Source: UBA1858 sp963976865 (GTDB lineage Bacteria > Pseudomonadota > Gammaproteobacteria > UBA4575). From it: 64,000 bases of DNA. This document shows, one piece after another, positions 9,031-19,086 of this stretch. The stretch lies in contig CAXBLY010000003.1 in NCBI GenBank assembly GCA_963976865.1, forward strand, positions 62,001-126,000, in the 5' to 3' direction. The notes under the pieces are model-generated. The model did no database searches, was not told the origin of the DNA, and was given only the letters and a program-made list of their open reading frames with translations. Made by a program: the position numbers and the translations under genes. Within the stretch, counting starts at the first letter, position 1; every line of letters begins with the position of its first letter.

Positions 9031-10509
9031 ATGAATAAACACATATGCCTACTTATGCTAGCAGGTACATTTTTGCTTTTGGCAGGATGTACTTCCATCC
9101 CAAAAGATCTGGGTCGAAATGATGTTAATGCACTCATTAGTGAGCGAGGGGTGCCAATCGAAGCGACTGTTAAACATGGCAGTAATGAAGTACTTAATGC
9201 GCTGATAGCACAACCTTTGACTGCTGAAAGCGCTATTCGAATTGCGTTAATCAATAACCCGCAGCTTAAATCGACGTATGCTGGTTTAGGCATTGGTGCT
9301 GCTGATGTTTATGAGGCAGGACGCATTCGTAACCCCATTTTTTCATTCACATCGCTGGACTCTAACGTCTCAGGCGAGCGTAACCTGAATAGTTACGGTT
9401 TAATTTTATCGTTTACTGATTTGCTTACGCTGCCATCTCGAAAACGTATTGCAGAGGGCGAGTTTGCAGTAATGAAACAGACTGTAGGTGCTGAAATTGT
9501 CAATACTGCAGCTGCAACTGAAGCTGCTTTTTATGAATTTGTTGCAGCAAAGCAGGTTGCTGCATTGCGAGAACAAATTGCAAAAGCGGGTGCTTTATCA
9601 CGTGATCTCGCCAAACGATATTATGATGCAGGTAATTTATCGCCACGCGATTTGGCCCTAGAGCAGGCAGGTGCTTCTGAGTCTCAACTGGAATCGTTGG
9701 AAGCAAATGATGAAGCATATATAAAACGTGCCCAACTGGCAGCATTACTGGGACTGTCTGTAGCCGATGCATGGGATGCACCCGCACAACTACCGGTACC
9801 TCTTGTACAGGAAGACAATCTTGATGATCTGATCAAATTAGCCCAGCAGTCCAGACTGGATCTTGCTGGAGCGAATGCGCGTGCGAAGAACTATGCAGAT
9901 CGTCTGGGTGTTACAAACTGGACTCGCTGGCTGGGTGAGCTGGATGTGGGTATTGAACATGAGCGCGAAACAGATGGCGCAGACCTGACAGGACCCACCA
10001 TTGAATGGGAAGTACCGATTTTCACGCAAAATCGTGATCGCAAGCTACGTGCCACTGCTGAATTAAAAATGGCAATTGCTGAAGTTGAACGCTTAACACT
10101 GGATATTGAAAACAGTGTTCGATTGGCTTACGCAGCCACTTTAAACACAAAAGCACGTGTAGATGAATACAGGGATCGTTTGATCCCTGCGCGCATCGAA
10201 ATAGTTGAGCGTGCACAAGAAGAAGAAGCGTTTATGCTGATTGGCATATTTGAATTGCTGGAAACCAAGCAGGCTGAATATGATGCCTATCAAGGATATC
10301 TGGAGATTGTGCGTGACTACTGGCTGGCACGTACAGAGTTAGCACGTGCCGTAGGCAACACACTGCCGAGTAATCGTCATGTGAATAAAAAACATTTAAG
10401 CGTCGACGATTATATTGCTCCACAACCTGAAAGTATGGATCACTCAGCACATGGTGATATGAGTCAATCAGAAACCATCTCTACGGACAATGCGCACAGC
10501 AATCATTAA
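9031..10509 (+). CDS. TolC-family outer-membrane efflux lipoprotein
   Basis: The 492-residue protein has a lipoprotein signal peptide (FLLLAGC, lipidated Cys20). Two TolC/CusC-type repeats follow, with the typical start LTAESAIRIALINNPQL, AAGR-type segments (YEAGRIRNPIFSF) and long coiled helices. It should form the trimeric outer-membrane channel of a heavy-metal efflux pump. No RND pump or membrane-fusion partner is present in the window. The C-terminus carries a His/Met-rich extension (MDHSAHGDMSQS...AHSNH) that probably binds copper. It lies 121 bp after the CopL-like gene and 24 bp before the multicopper oxidase. Confidence 0.88.
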   Translation: MNKHICLLMLAGTFLLLAGCTSIPKDLGRNDVNALISERGVPIEATVKHGSNEVLNALIAQPLTAESAIRIALINNPQLKSTYAGLGIGAADVYEAGRIRNPIFSFTSLDSNVSGERNLNSYGLILSFTDLLTLPSRKRIAEGEFAVMKQTVGAEIVNTAAATEAAFYEFVAAKQVAALREQIAKAGALSRDLAKRYYDAGNLSPRDLALEQAGASESQLESLEANDEAYIKRAQLAALLGLSVADAWDAPAQLPVPLVQEDNLDDLIKLAQQSRLDLAGANARAKNYADRLGVTNWTRWLGELDVGIEHERETDGADLTGPTIEWEVPIFTQNRDRKLRATAELKMAIAEVERLTLDIENSVRLAYAATLNTKARVDEYRDRLIPARIEIVERAQEEEAFMLIGIFELLETKQAEYDAYQGYLEIVRDYWLARTELARAVGNTLPSNRHVNKKHLSVDDYIAPQPESMDHSAHGDMSQSETISTDNAHSNH

Positions 10510-10533
10510 GTTATTTGAATTAGGAGATTTATC

Positions 10534-11844
10534 ATGACATCACGAAGAGAATTTTTAACCTATACCAGTGCAGGAGCCCTGGCAGCAGCAATCGTGCCGA
10601 ATGCAAGCGCTGATTCAATCCCGGCTGCTGCACCAGCGATAGTGACACAATCAAAAACCCGTCAGAACTACGTGCCTGTGCGTACGCTGAATGGCTGGAC
10701 CTTGCCTTATAAGATGAAAGATGGCGTCAAGGAATTCCATCTTGTTGCAGAGGAGATTGAACATGAATTTGCTCCTGGTTCAGTGGCCAAGTGCTGGGGC
10801 TATAACGGGACTACGCCCGGGCCTACCATTGAAGCGGTTGAAGGTGATCGGGTTAGAATACTCGTTACAAACTGCTTAAAAGAACACACAACCATTCATT
10901 GGCATGGACTGTTACTGCCCAGTGGTATGGATGGGGTTGGTGGTTTAAATCAGCCGCAAATAAAGCCTGGTGAAACCTTTGCTTATGAATTCACGCTGAA
11001 ACAGCACGGCACACACATGTATCATCCACATGCAGATGAAATGACTCAAATGGCAGTGGGTATGATGGGGATGTTTATTATCCATCCAAGAAATGGAGAA
11101 ATCGTACCTGTTGATCGTGATTACTGTTTTATGCTTCATAACTGGGCGTTGCACCCCGGTACATATCGCCCTGATCCCTCTATTATGGTGGACTTTGATT
11201 TATGGACCTTTAACAGCAAAGTATTTCCAGCAATAGATTCAGTGGTTGCAAGAACAGGGGAACGTGTGCGTGTACGAATAGGTAATCTATCAATGTGGAA
11301 TCATCCAATTCATATGCATGGTGTGCAGTATTGGGTTACAGGATCTGATGGTGGTCGTTGGACACAAGCAAGCTGGCGTCCAGAAGTGACTGAAATAGTA
11401 GGAGTAGGACAAATCCGTGATATCGAGTTTATTGCAGAGCCGGGCGACTGGGCATTTCACTGCCATATGGCTCATCACACCATGAATGCAATGGGTCACG
11501 AAATTCCAAATACGTTGGGGGTTGATCAATCAGGTATTGATAAAAAAATTAGGGAAATGCTCCCGGATTTTAAAGCCATGGGTGAATTTGGCATGGCGGA
11601 ACATCAGGAACATGTCGATATGGGCCATCACACTGGTCCACGTAACACATTACCAATGATGACAGGTGTTGGTCCATACGGAAATATTGAAATGGGAGGA
11701 ATGTTTACCACCGTGAAAGTACGCGACAACTTAAAACGAGGTGACTTTAGTGATCCGGGCTGGTATGACGCACCAGCAGGCACAGTAGCAGAAAAAGTAA
11801 GTTCAGATCCGGATTATGGAAACCCGGTCAGAATGAAAACATGA
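10534..11844 (+). CDS. Two-domain multicopper oxidase, Tat-exported
   Basis: The 436-residue protein has a twin-Arg signal (SRREFLT...) ending near ASADS. The four copper motifs are present: TTIHWHGLLLP, GTHMYHPHADE, WNHPIHMHGVQYW and WAFHCHMAHHTMNAMG. The last one supplies the type 1 Cys and the trinuclear His residues. The C-terminal cupredoxin follows the first almost directly, so the CueO/CopA middle domain seems missing and the protein is shorter than CueO. Likely role: periplasmic Cu(I) oxidation/detoxification. It forms an operon with the TolC-like gene and has an SD (AGGAG) 8 bp ahead of its ATG. Confidence 0.9.
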   Translation: MTSRREFLTYTSAGALAAAIVPNASADSIPAAAPAIVTQSKTRQNYVPVRTLNGWTLPYKMKDGVKEFHLVAEEIEHEFAPGSVAKCWGYNGTTPGPTIEAVEGDRVRILVTNCLKEHTTIHWHGLLLPSGMDGVGGLNQPQIKPGETFAYEFTLKQHGTHMYHPHADEMTQMAVGMMGMFIIHPRNGEIVPVDRDYCFMLHNWALHPGTYRPDPSIMVDFDLWTFNSKVFPAIDSVVARTGERVRVRIGNLSMWNHPIHMHGVQYWVTGSDGGRWTQASWRPEVTEIVGVGQIRDIEFIAEPGDWAFHCHMAHHTMNAMGHEIPNTLGVDQSGIDKKIREMLPDFKAMGEFGMAEHQEHVDMGHHTGPRNTLPMMTGVGPYGNIEMGGMFTTVKVRDNLKRGDFSDPGWYDAPAGTVAEKVSSDPDYGNPVRMKT

Positions 11845-11882
11845 ACTATCACATCGAATCAAAGATGCTACATCTGCTCGGT

Positions 11883-13010
11883 TTATAGTTTTACAATCTT
11901 TTTCTTTAGTAGCCAGTGAATGATCAGTCCGTAGATAAATGCAATTCCAACGTTCCAGATAGTAGCAGCAGCGACGGTGTACAAAGTAAATCGTTCATGT
12001 TTTTTGAAACCAGTATCACAGGCGCCTAAAGCAAGTTGTGCGCCTGTCAGGAATAAGATAATACCCAGTATGGAGGTTGGAAATATTTTAAATAACACAC
12101 TTATTGAGTCGCCCAGAATTAATGCCAAAAATAACAATATTGTTCCAATGATAACAGTTGCACCACCTGTACTGGCGCCAAAACGAACGTGCCCCGCCAT
12201 GCCGCCAGCGCCATGGCACAAAGGTATACCGCTGAACATGGAGCTGAAGGTATTCATAATGCCTGTTGAGACAGCTACTTTGTTTTCTGTGATAGGGCGA
12301 TCGGGAAATAATCTGTTGTTTTCTTCCTTGATTGCGACTATGGCATTACCCAGGGTCATTGGAAGTTGAGGGAGTGCCAGGAATAATGTGCCTATCACAA
12401 AGTCATTAAAAGTAATTTTATGCCAGGAAAAATCAGGTGTCTGAATATTGAATTGAATATTTTTAAACTCATTGACAAGGTGAGGGTCTTGGGCGAGTGA
12501 GATGATCGCGCCAAAGACAAGCAGCATTATCATTGCTGGAAAGCGTTTATTTGTTAATAGTAACAGAGTGCCAAACAGTCCTATTGCTCCTATCAACCAG
12601 TCTGTAGATATTCTTTCTATACCATCCAGCATAAAAGCTATGCCTAAACCTAGAATAATTCCAAGGGTAATGGGCCGCGATATAATTTTTGCCAGTTTAG
12701 AGGCAAGTCCGGTAATGCCAAGAAAAATCCATATGATGCCTGTTGCCAAGCCGGCAGCAATCACAGTATTGGATGTGATCACTAAAGTCTGGGCTGCCTG
12801 CGTAGTTGCTATGGCGCCTATTGCCTTCATGGGTTGAACAGGAAAGGGTGTTTTATAGTACAGGCCAACGATTATCTGCGATACACCTATTACAAATAAT
12901 AAACTGCTGGGTTCAATATCAACCAGAGTAATATAGGCAATAGCAAATGGTATTAAGGTGCCCAGGTCACCAAAAGCACCAGCCCACTCCATACGATTAT
13001 ATTTATTCAT
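11883..13010 (-). CDS. MOT1/SulP-like molybdate or sulfate permease
   Basis: This 375-residue polytopic membrane protein has about ten hydrophobic segments. It shows the MOT1-family signatures WAGAFGDLGTLIPFAIAY near the N-terminus and PFPVQPMKAIGAIATTQA, plus a second P-Q-P-type segment (ALPQLPMTLGNAIVAIKEE) and GIPLCHGAGGMAGHVRFGA. MOT1-type proteins import molybdate or sulfate. It is divergent from a ModA-like binding protein 200 bp away, which supports molybdate. This could feed the molybdoenzyme encoded at 55437. It is convergent with the multicopper oxidase, with only ~39 bp between them. Confidence 0.82.
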   Translation of the reverse strand: MNKYNRMEWAGAFGDLGTLIPFAIAYITLVDIEPSSLLFVIGVSQIIVGLYYKTPFPVQPMKAIGAIATTQAAQTLVITSNTVIAAGLATGIIWIFLGITGLASKLAKIISRPITLGIILGLGIAFMLDGIERISTDWLIGAIGLFGTLLLLTNKRFPAMIMLLVFGAIISLAQDPHLVNEFKNIQFNIQTPDFSWHKITFNDFVIGTLFLALPQLPMTLGNAIVAIKEENNRLFPDRPITENKVAVSTGIMNTFSSMFSGIPLCHGAGGMAGHVRFGASTGGATVIIGTILLFLALILGDSISVLFKIFPTSILGIILFLTGAQLALGACDTGFKKHERFTLYTVAAATIWNVGIAFIYGLIIHWLLKKKIVKL

Positions 13011-13209
13011 CCGGATAAATAGTTTGCTGTACTGATAATCATTTGACTATGAATTATATAGTGATATCTATCTATGACGAAGATTTAATTGCTATATGAA
13101 TTATTGTGCACACATATCTATGCAAGCGATTGCATATTTGTTTTCGCTGGCAGAATTGCTTAAATGTATGCAGACATTGATATGAATATATTTAAGAGGC
13201 ACGTTTAAA

Positions 13210-14013
13210 ATGATTCGATTTGTAGTTCTGATTTCAGCACTTATTACTTGTAGCTTGCCCGCGTTGGCAGACGATATAGTTACAATCTATGCTGCGGGAA
13301 GTTTGAAGGCTGCACTGGGCGAAGTAGTTGCTTCATATGAAGAGAAATATAATATAAAAGTGGTGGAGAGATATGGCCCAAGTGGCTTATTGAGAGAAGC
13401 AATCGAAAGTAATGAGACGCCAGATATTTTTGCTTCGGCGAATATGAAGCATCCCTATACACTCGAATTGAAGCATTGGGGCAGTCCTGTCGTTATGTTT
13501 GCGCGAAACAAACTATGTGCGTTAGCACAACAAGATGTAGATATAACTTCAGACACTCTATTGGATGTCTTACTCAATGATACTGTAAGAGTAGGCACAT
13601 CAACCCCGAAAGCTGATCCTAGTGGTGATTATGCCTGGGAGTTGTTTAAAAAAGCAGATAATCTTGTTGAGGGTAGTTTTTCTATCCTTGCAGGCAAAGC
13701 GCTTCAACTCACAGGCGGGAAAAATAGCAACCCTGCACCTAATGGGCGCAATCAGTATGGGTGGGTGCTGAGTGAGAATAAAGCTGATGTATTTCTTACC
13801 TATTGTACGAATGCTGTACTGGCAAGAAAAGAATTCCCAACGCTTAAAATCATAAAAGTCACTGAAAATCTGTCAGTGGGTGCTGATTACGGTTTATTAG
13901 TCAGAGCCGGTGCCTCAAAAGAAGCCTGGCAGTTAGGGATGTATATATTGTCACCTGCTGGTCAGAAAATACTAGCTGACTATGGCTTTGATGCTGGTGG
14001 AATGTCCAGATAA
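13210..14013 (+). CDS. ModA-like periplasmic oxyanion-binding protein
   Basis: The 267-residue protein has a signal peptide cleaved near PALADD. The ModA fold is recognisable: VTIYAAGSLKAALGEVV at the mature N-terminus, RYGPSGLLREAIE, PDIFASANMKHP, VMFARNKLC, the hinge segment VGTSTPKADPSGDYAWELF, and ADVFLTYCTNA late. ModA captures molybdate or tungstate for ABC import. There is no modB/modC here, so it either partners with a system elsewhere or works with the divergent MOT1-like permease, which would be unusual. No operon partner lies downstream. Confidence 0.8.
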   Translation: MIRFVVLISALITCSLPALADDIVTIYAAGSLKAALGEVVASYEEKYNIKVVERYGPSGLLREAIESNETPDIFASANMKHPYTLELKHWGSPVVMFARNKLCALAQQDVDITSDTLLDVLLNDTVRVGTSTPKADPSGDYAWELFKKADNLVEGSFSILAGKALQLTGGKNSNPAPNGRNQYGWVLSENKADVFLTYCTNAVLARKEFPTLKIIKVTENLSVGADYGLLVRAGASKEAWQLGMYILSPAGQKILADYGFDAGGMSR

Positions 14014-14604
14014 ATATTGAACATGAATATCAATACATTTGCTCGAATGATTATGAGTTTCTGGTTAACCCTGGTACCGTAAAAGTAAATTTATCACAGT
14101 TACAGTATGTATCACACGTCTTGATGAGTATCATTATATTATATTGTTCCATTCACACTACCGCCAATATAAGACATGAAAAAAAATTTCATTAGTCAGG
14201 CGGCTTAAACTCCTTTCAAGTGCACCAGAGTATCCTGCAGATGCCGAATATGGCATTGAAATGCATTTTATCAAGTATCTTTTTCTGCCTAAATTTCTGA
14301 TAAATCACAGAATTTATGCTGATGATGCGTTATCGGCACTAACACAAATTACTTTAATTATTTTGGAGTAATAAAATTCAGTCATTAAAAATTGAATTAT
14401 TATTTCCGGATAATTAATGAGTTTAGGGTATATGCCGATGAAATTGTAAGCGTCAAGAAATAGTTCATTTAGTAATAGTTAATAGCGAATTACGAGAACT
14501 GTAATCAATATTCTTGTTGTTAAATAATAATGTTGAAATTGCATGTGTGTAATGACAATTTTAATTAGCATTTACCAACAGATAGTCATTATATGTGGTG
14601 AGAT
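14014..14604. other. Intergenic region, possible short coding relic
   Basis: About 590 AT-rich bases precede the kinase gene. Bases 14201-14371 read as a protein-like stretch ending in TAA (contains APEYPADAEYGIEMHF), with no usable start and no family that I recognise. It may be a gene remnant. Nothing else is supported. Confidence 0.3.
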
Positions 14605-16809
14605 ATGTTTGAGTCCAAGTATAAATCTATTAATTTAGCAGCTTTAATTGTAATTCCCTCTTTATTGCTGACGTTGTATGCAACTAAAATTTCGTATGAT
14701 TTTATTAAAGAGCGTGCTGAAGTTAAATTTGAAGATGAAACTAGTGAGACTATTGAAGATATATTGGAAAGATTAAATCAATATGAACAGGCGTTAACGA
14801 GTGGAGTCGCATTATTTCAGTCAAGTAATAATGTTACACGAGACGAATGGAAAAAATTTACAACCGCAATGAATATTGGTGAGCGGTATCCTGGATTTCA
14901 GGGAGTGGGATTCGCAAAAATCCTTCAGCCAGGTGAAATAAATGAGCATATCTCTGAAATTAAGCGAGAAGGATTTCCGGATTACAAGGTATGGCCCGAA
15001 TATACCAGATCAATCTATACCTCTATTATTTATCTCGAACCTTTTGATTGGCGAAATCAACGCGCATTTGGTTACGATATGTCTACCAATGAAACTAGAT
15101 GGAAAGCAATGAAAAGAGCTGGTGAAACTGGATTAACTTCTATTACCGGAAAAGTAACACTTGTTCAAGAAACCGATTCAGATATTCAGGCCGGATTTTT
15201 AATGTATGTTCCACTTTACAGGAACGATACACCTGCTGAAACAATTGAGGAGAGACGAGCCAATCTGGTTGGGTATGTATATAGTGCTTTTCGAATGAAT
15301 GATCTGATGCAAGGAGTATTAGTAAAAAATAAAACCAATTTTCATTTCAATATTTATGATGGCGATAATAATGACGTTGATAATGTTATGTATGGGTCAG
15401 ATGAAGAGACATCAGGTGAGTACACTTCAAAATTCTCAAAAACACAATTAATTAGATTGCCAGGTCATGAATGGACGGTAACATTTAATAGTGTTAAATC
15501 CTTTGATAAGGACGTTTCTACTTTTATACCATTGGCAATATTATTCCTGGGATTGATTATAAACACTTTGATATTTGTTTTGCTTACTCGTTTAATTAAT
15601 GAGAGAAAAAGAATAAATATCAAAGCCGATGAGCTCAGCAAAGAGATTGTAAATAAAAACAAAGAACTTGAGTTCGAGATTAACGAGCGTGCAAACATTG
15701 AAATATATGCCAAAAAGCTATTTAACACTGCGTCTGAAGCAATTATTACACTTGATTCTCTAGGTGTAATTTTGTCTTTTAACCCTGCTGCTACGACCAT
15801 ATTTGGCTATCAATGTGAAGAGATTATTGGACAGTCAGTATCATGTCTAGTGCCTGAGTTACATAAAAACAAGGTTCTGGACTATTTGATTAATAATCTG
15901 GGCCTGCAAAACCAGACTCAAAATGTACATGAATTTACTGGATTAAGAAAAGATAAATCTCTGATAAATATTGAGATTACTGTTGGTAATATGAAGATAA
16001 ATGAAAAGCATAGTTTTACTATATTTATCCGCGATATAACCAGTAGAAAAGAAATGCATGAAAAGTTAACGACACTCAATACTGAATTATTGCGGTCTAA
16101 TGAGGATTTGGCACAGTTTGCTTATGTTGCATCTCACGATCTGCAGGAACCCCTGAGGATGATTGCCAGTTATGTGCAGTTACTTCAGAAGCGCTATTCT
16201 GGTGAGATTGATGATAAGGCGGACAAATTTATTGCTTATACCGTTGATGGATGTCAACGAATGGAATCATTGATTGATGGGTTGTTAAACTTTTCAAGAA
16301 TTGATTCAAGTAAAGAGGAAATGGAAATAATAGATGTGAATAAAGCCATGGATGATATTGTGCATGAATTGAATATTCGCATTAAAGAGACTAATACAAC
16401 TGTGAAGTGGTCAGAACTGCATGACGTATACGCGCGACCTACACAGTTTCTTACGGTTCTCAGAAACTTGATAAGTAATGCAATCAAATATAATAAATCA
16501 AATACGCCAGTGATACAGGTTGATAGCAAACTGCAGGAGAATGGTAAGGTTGAGATTTCTGTGCAGGACAATGGTATTGGTATTCGTGAAGAATACGCTG
16601 ACAAGATTTTTATAATATTCAAAAGGCTTCATTCCCGAAATGAATATCCTGGCACAGGTATAGGCCTGTCTTTGTGTAAAAAAATTGTTGAAAGACACGG
16701 AGGGGAGATATCATTTGTATCGAAAGAAGGCGCAGGCACAACATTTTATTTCACAATGTCTCCAGCGATCGATAATGATATTCATTATCAATATGCAGTT
16801 AATGGGTAA
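14605..16809 (+). CDS. CHASE-PAS sensor histidine kinase
   Basis: The 734-residue protein has a first TM at ~13-30, a periplasmic CHASE domain (~75-250, with GERYPGFQGVGFA) and a second TM at ~308-330. These are followed by a short coiled segment, a PAS domain (~365-480), HisKA with the phospho-acceptor in VASHDLQEPLRMIAS, and HATPase_c with N-box NLISNAIKYNKS, DNGIGI and GTGIGLSLC. CHASE domains sense small extracellular ligands; the ligand is unknown. The gene starts a run of four signalling genes, and its partner is probably the receiver 15 bp downstream. The HDLQEPLR H-box resembles kinases paired with RcpA-type receivers. Confidence 0.92.
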   Translation: MFESKYKSINLAALIVIPSLLLTLYATKISYDFIKERAEVKFEDETSETIEDILERLNQYEQALTSGVALFQSSNNVTRDEWKKFTTAMNIGERYPGFQGVGFAKILQPGEINEHISEIKREGFPDYKVWPEYTRSIYTSIIYLEPFDWRNQRAFGYDMSTNETRWKAMKRAGETGLTSITGKVTLVQETDSDIQAGFLMYVPLYRNDTPAETIEERRANLVGYVYSAFRMNDLMQGVLVKNKTNFHFNIYDGDNNDVDNVMYGSDEETSGEYTSKFSKTQLIRLPGHEWTVTFNSVKSFDKDVSTFIPLAILFLGLIINTLIFVLLTRLINERKRINIKADELSKEIVNKNKELEFEINERANIEIYAKKLFNTASEAIITLDSLGVILSFNPAATTIFGYQCEEIIGQSVSCLVPELHKNKVLDYLINNLGLQNQTQNVHEFTGLRKDKSLINIEITVGNMKINEKHSFTIFIRDITSRKEMHEKLTTLNTELLRSNEDLAQFAYVASHDLQEPLRMIASYVQLLQKRYSGEIDDKADKFIAYTVDGCQRMESLIDGLLNFSRIDSSKEEMEIIDVNKAMDDIVHELNIRIKETNTTVKWSELHDVYARPTQFLTVLRNLISNAIKYNKSNTPVIQVDSKLQENGKVEISVQDNGIGIREEYADKIFIIFKRLHSRNEYPGTGIGLSLCKKIVERHGGEISFVSKEGAGTTFYFTMSPAIDNDIHYQYAVNG

Positions 16810-16824
16810 ACTTTGTATAAAAGA

Positions 16825-17292
16825 ATGACTATGACGACGATGATTCAATCAAAGCCCGTTGATATTTTGCTGGTGGAAGATAATCAGGCAGATGCTGATC
16901 TTGCTATCGAAGCGCTTACAGATGCCAGATTGGCAGTAAATATAGCAGTTGTTGATGATGGTGAGAAAGCGTTAAAATTTTTATATCATCAGGGTGAATA
17001 TGTAAATTCATTTCGACCGGACCTGATATTTCTGGATTTGAATCTACCGAAAATTGACGGGCGTCAAATTCTTGAAAGAATCAAGTCAGACAACATGCTT
17101 AAATGTATTCCGGTTGTTGTGCTTACGACTTCAGATGACGTGCAGGATGTGGCGTATATGTATACCCAACATGCCAATTGCTATATTAAAAAACCTGTTG
17201 ATTTCAACCAATTTTATAAGGTTGTTCAAGAAACTACAAATTACTGGTTTACTGTTGTACAGCTTCCTCCTGATAACAGCGGTTCTGTATAG
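16825..17292 (+). CDS. Single-domain response regulator (RcpA-like)
   Basis: This is a CheY-like receiver of about 155 residues with no output domain. Visible features are VDILLVEDNQADADLAIEAL (acidic pocket), the phospho-acceptor Asp in PDLIFLDLNLPKIDG, VVVLTTSDD and the switch Lys in CYIKKPVD. The longer loop after the second strand matches RcpA-type regulators of PAS/phytochrome kinases. A TTG 12 bp upstream could also be the start; ATG at 16825 is preferred but neither has a clear ribosome site. It follows the kinase directly and probably acts as a shuttle in a phosphorelay. Confidence 0.9.
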   Translation: MTMTTMIQSKPVDILLVEDNQADADLAIEALTDARLAVNIAVVDDGEKALKFLYHQGEYVNSFRPDLIFLDLNLPKIDGRQILERIKSDNMLKCIPVVVLTTSDDVQDVAYMYTQHANCYIKKPVDFNQFYKVVQETTNYWFTVVQLPPDNSGSV

Positions 17293-17422
17293 TACGACAT
17301 CCACTTTACATAATATTACATAAAGAATTAGTTAAGGTTGTCTAGGCATAAGCCGATACAAACTTAACGACTTTATATATTAAAGTCTTGTTTGTAAAAT
17401 ATTTAATAATTTGAGTAAAATT

Positions 17423-18721
17423 ATGAACGGTGTTGCGAAATTATCTAAAGGTTTTAATGCTGCTAATATTGATACCAGCGAAGCATCCTATATTCCTGGT
17501 GACAATGCGAAGCCATACGCACAAAAAAACCTTCGAATATTGGTCGTGGATGATAATCCAGGTGATCGTGAATTGTATGAGCAATTTCTCGTTGATGATT
17601 CATATCAAGGGTATGAATTTGTGGAAACAGCTTATGGTATGGAAGCAATCAATCTATGTTCAACGCAAAAATTTGATTGTATTTTACTGGATTATAATCT
17701 TCCCGACTTAAATGGCATTCAGTTTTTAAGTCTGCTTGAGAATAATACAAAAGTGAATACCCCTGTGATTATGTTAACAGGGCAAGGTGACGAAACGATT
17801 GCATCTGATGCTTTACGTGCTGGCGCATCTGATTATTTGCCAAAGCGAGCTGTATCCACCGAGTCACTTAAAAGAACAATTAATAATGCTGTAGAAAAAT
17901 TTCACTTAAGAGCAGCCGTAGAAAGTCAAACGCATAAACTACAAAAGAATAATGAAGAACTCACACATAAGCATGACGAGATTCAGCGGTTTTATCAGAC
18001 AGTATCACATGAATTAAAAACTCCTTTAACTTCAATGAAGGAATTTATCTCTATCATTCTTGATGGTCTGGCAGGTCCTATCAATCAGGAACAAAAAACA
18101 TACCTGGAACTGGTGGGCGAAAGCTGTATGCAAATGGCTAATGGTATTAACGACTTACTCGACATTACTCGTCTTGAAACTGGCAAATATAGTGTTGAAC
18201 TGGAGCCAAATGAAATAAAGCCGCTAATTGAAAAAACGATATTAGCTATGAGTGTAATTGCTAAACACAAGCAGATAGAAATTGATGCTTATTTTGATGA
18301 TTCCTTGCCTGAGGTTTACATGGATCCTGGGCGTATTGAACAGGTATTGACGAATTTGATTAATAATGCAATTAAATTTAGTGACCGTAATGGAAAGATA
18401 TTGATTAAAACAACGATAGATGGAATCGAAGCTAAATTTATAAGAATAGCTGTATTGGACAATGGTTGCGGTATTAATAAGGACAATTTGAAGCACGTAT
18501 TTGATCGCTTATATCAGGTAGACCCTGAAGGTAGTTCATGCCACGAATCATCCAGTACTGGTGGTTTGGGTTTGGGATTAAATATTTGTAAACAGTTAGT
18601 TCAGTTGCATGATGGCATGTTGAAGGTCAAGAGCAAAGTAGGCGTAGGAAGTGAGTTCTCGTTCACATTGCCTGTTTATTATGAAGAAACTGGAATTCAC
18701 TCAATTATCAAGGAGATATGA
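17423..18721 (+). CDS. Receiver-histidine kinase hybrid
   Basis: The ~432-residue cytoplasmic protein has an N-terminal REC domain (NLRILVVDDNPGDRELY; Asp in CILLDYNLPDLNG; Lys in DYLPKRA). A short coil, HisKA (TVSHELKTPLTSMKEFIS) and HATPase_c (NLINNAIKFSDRNGKI, LDNGCGI, GGLGLGLNIC) follow. With no sensor region, it probably receives phosphate at REC and relays it to the next gene. It overlaps the stop/start region of the downstream receiver gene, so the two are coupled. ATG 17423 is used; a TTG 12 bp earlier is the alternative. Confidence 0.9.
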   Translation: MNGVAKLSKGFNAANIDTSEASYIPGDNAKPYAQKNLRILVVDDNPGDRELYEQFLVDDSYQGYEFVETAYGMEAINLCSTQKFDCILLDYNLPDLNGIQFLSLLENNTKVNTPVIMLTGQGDETIASDALRAGASDYLPKRAVSTESLKRTINNAVEKFHLRAAVESQTHKLQKNNEELTHKHDEIQRFYQTVSHELKTPLTSMKEFISIILDGLAGPINQEQKTYLELVGESCMQMANGINDLLDITRLETGKYSVELEPNEIKPLIEKTILAMSVIAKHKQIEIDAYFDDSLPEVYMDPGRIEQVLTNLINNAIKFSDRNGKILIKTTIDGIEAKFIRIAVLDNGCGINKDNLKHVFDRLYQVDPEGSSCHESSSTGGLGLGLNICKQLVQLHDGMLKVKSKVGVGSEFSFTLPVYYEETGIHSIIKEI

Positions 18722-18723
18722 AC

Positions 18724-19086
18724 ATGACTAAAAAAATATTTATTGTAGAAGACGATAAAAAAATTGCTATGGCAATGGGCATTAGAATTAAAGCCAGTGG
18801 CTATGATGTGTCTACTGCTTATGATGCGGTTACTGCGGTAAGCGCTGCACGCAGGTATAGTCCTGACTTAATATTACTGGATATCTCTATGCCGGGTGGA
18901 AATGGATTTGGACTTGCTGAAAAATTTCAGAATCTGCGTGAAACTTCAGGTGTACCAATTATTTTTATTACAGCAAGTAAAAAGCCCAGTTTAAAATTTA
19001 AAGCCGAGGAATTAGGTGCAGCAGGATTTTTCGAAAAGCCGTATGATTCCGATACATTGCTAAATAAAATATCCACCTTAATATAA
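18724..19086 (+). CDS. Single-domain response regulator
   Basis: This ~120-residue receiver has KKIFIVEDDKKIAMAMGIRI, Asp in PDLILLDISMPGGNG, IIFITASKKP and FFEKPYDSD. It has no output domain. The AAGGAG ribosome site at ~18710 sits 8 bp before ATG 18724, which favours this start over the ATG at 18718 that overlaps the upstream stop. It is the last gene of the phosphorelay run, so the physical output must be protein-protein contact or a trans-encoded factor. Confidence 0.9.
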   Translation: MTKKIFIVEDDKKIAMAMGIRIKASGYDVSTAYDAVTAVSAARRYSPDLILLDISMPGGNGFGLAEKFQNLRETSGVPIIFITASKKPSLKFKAEELGAAGFFEKPYDSDTLLNKISTLI

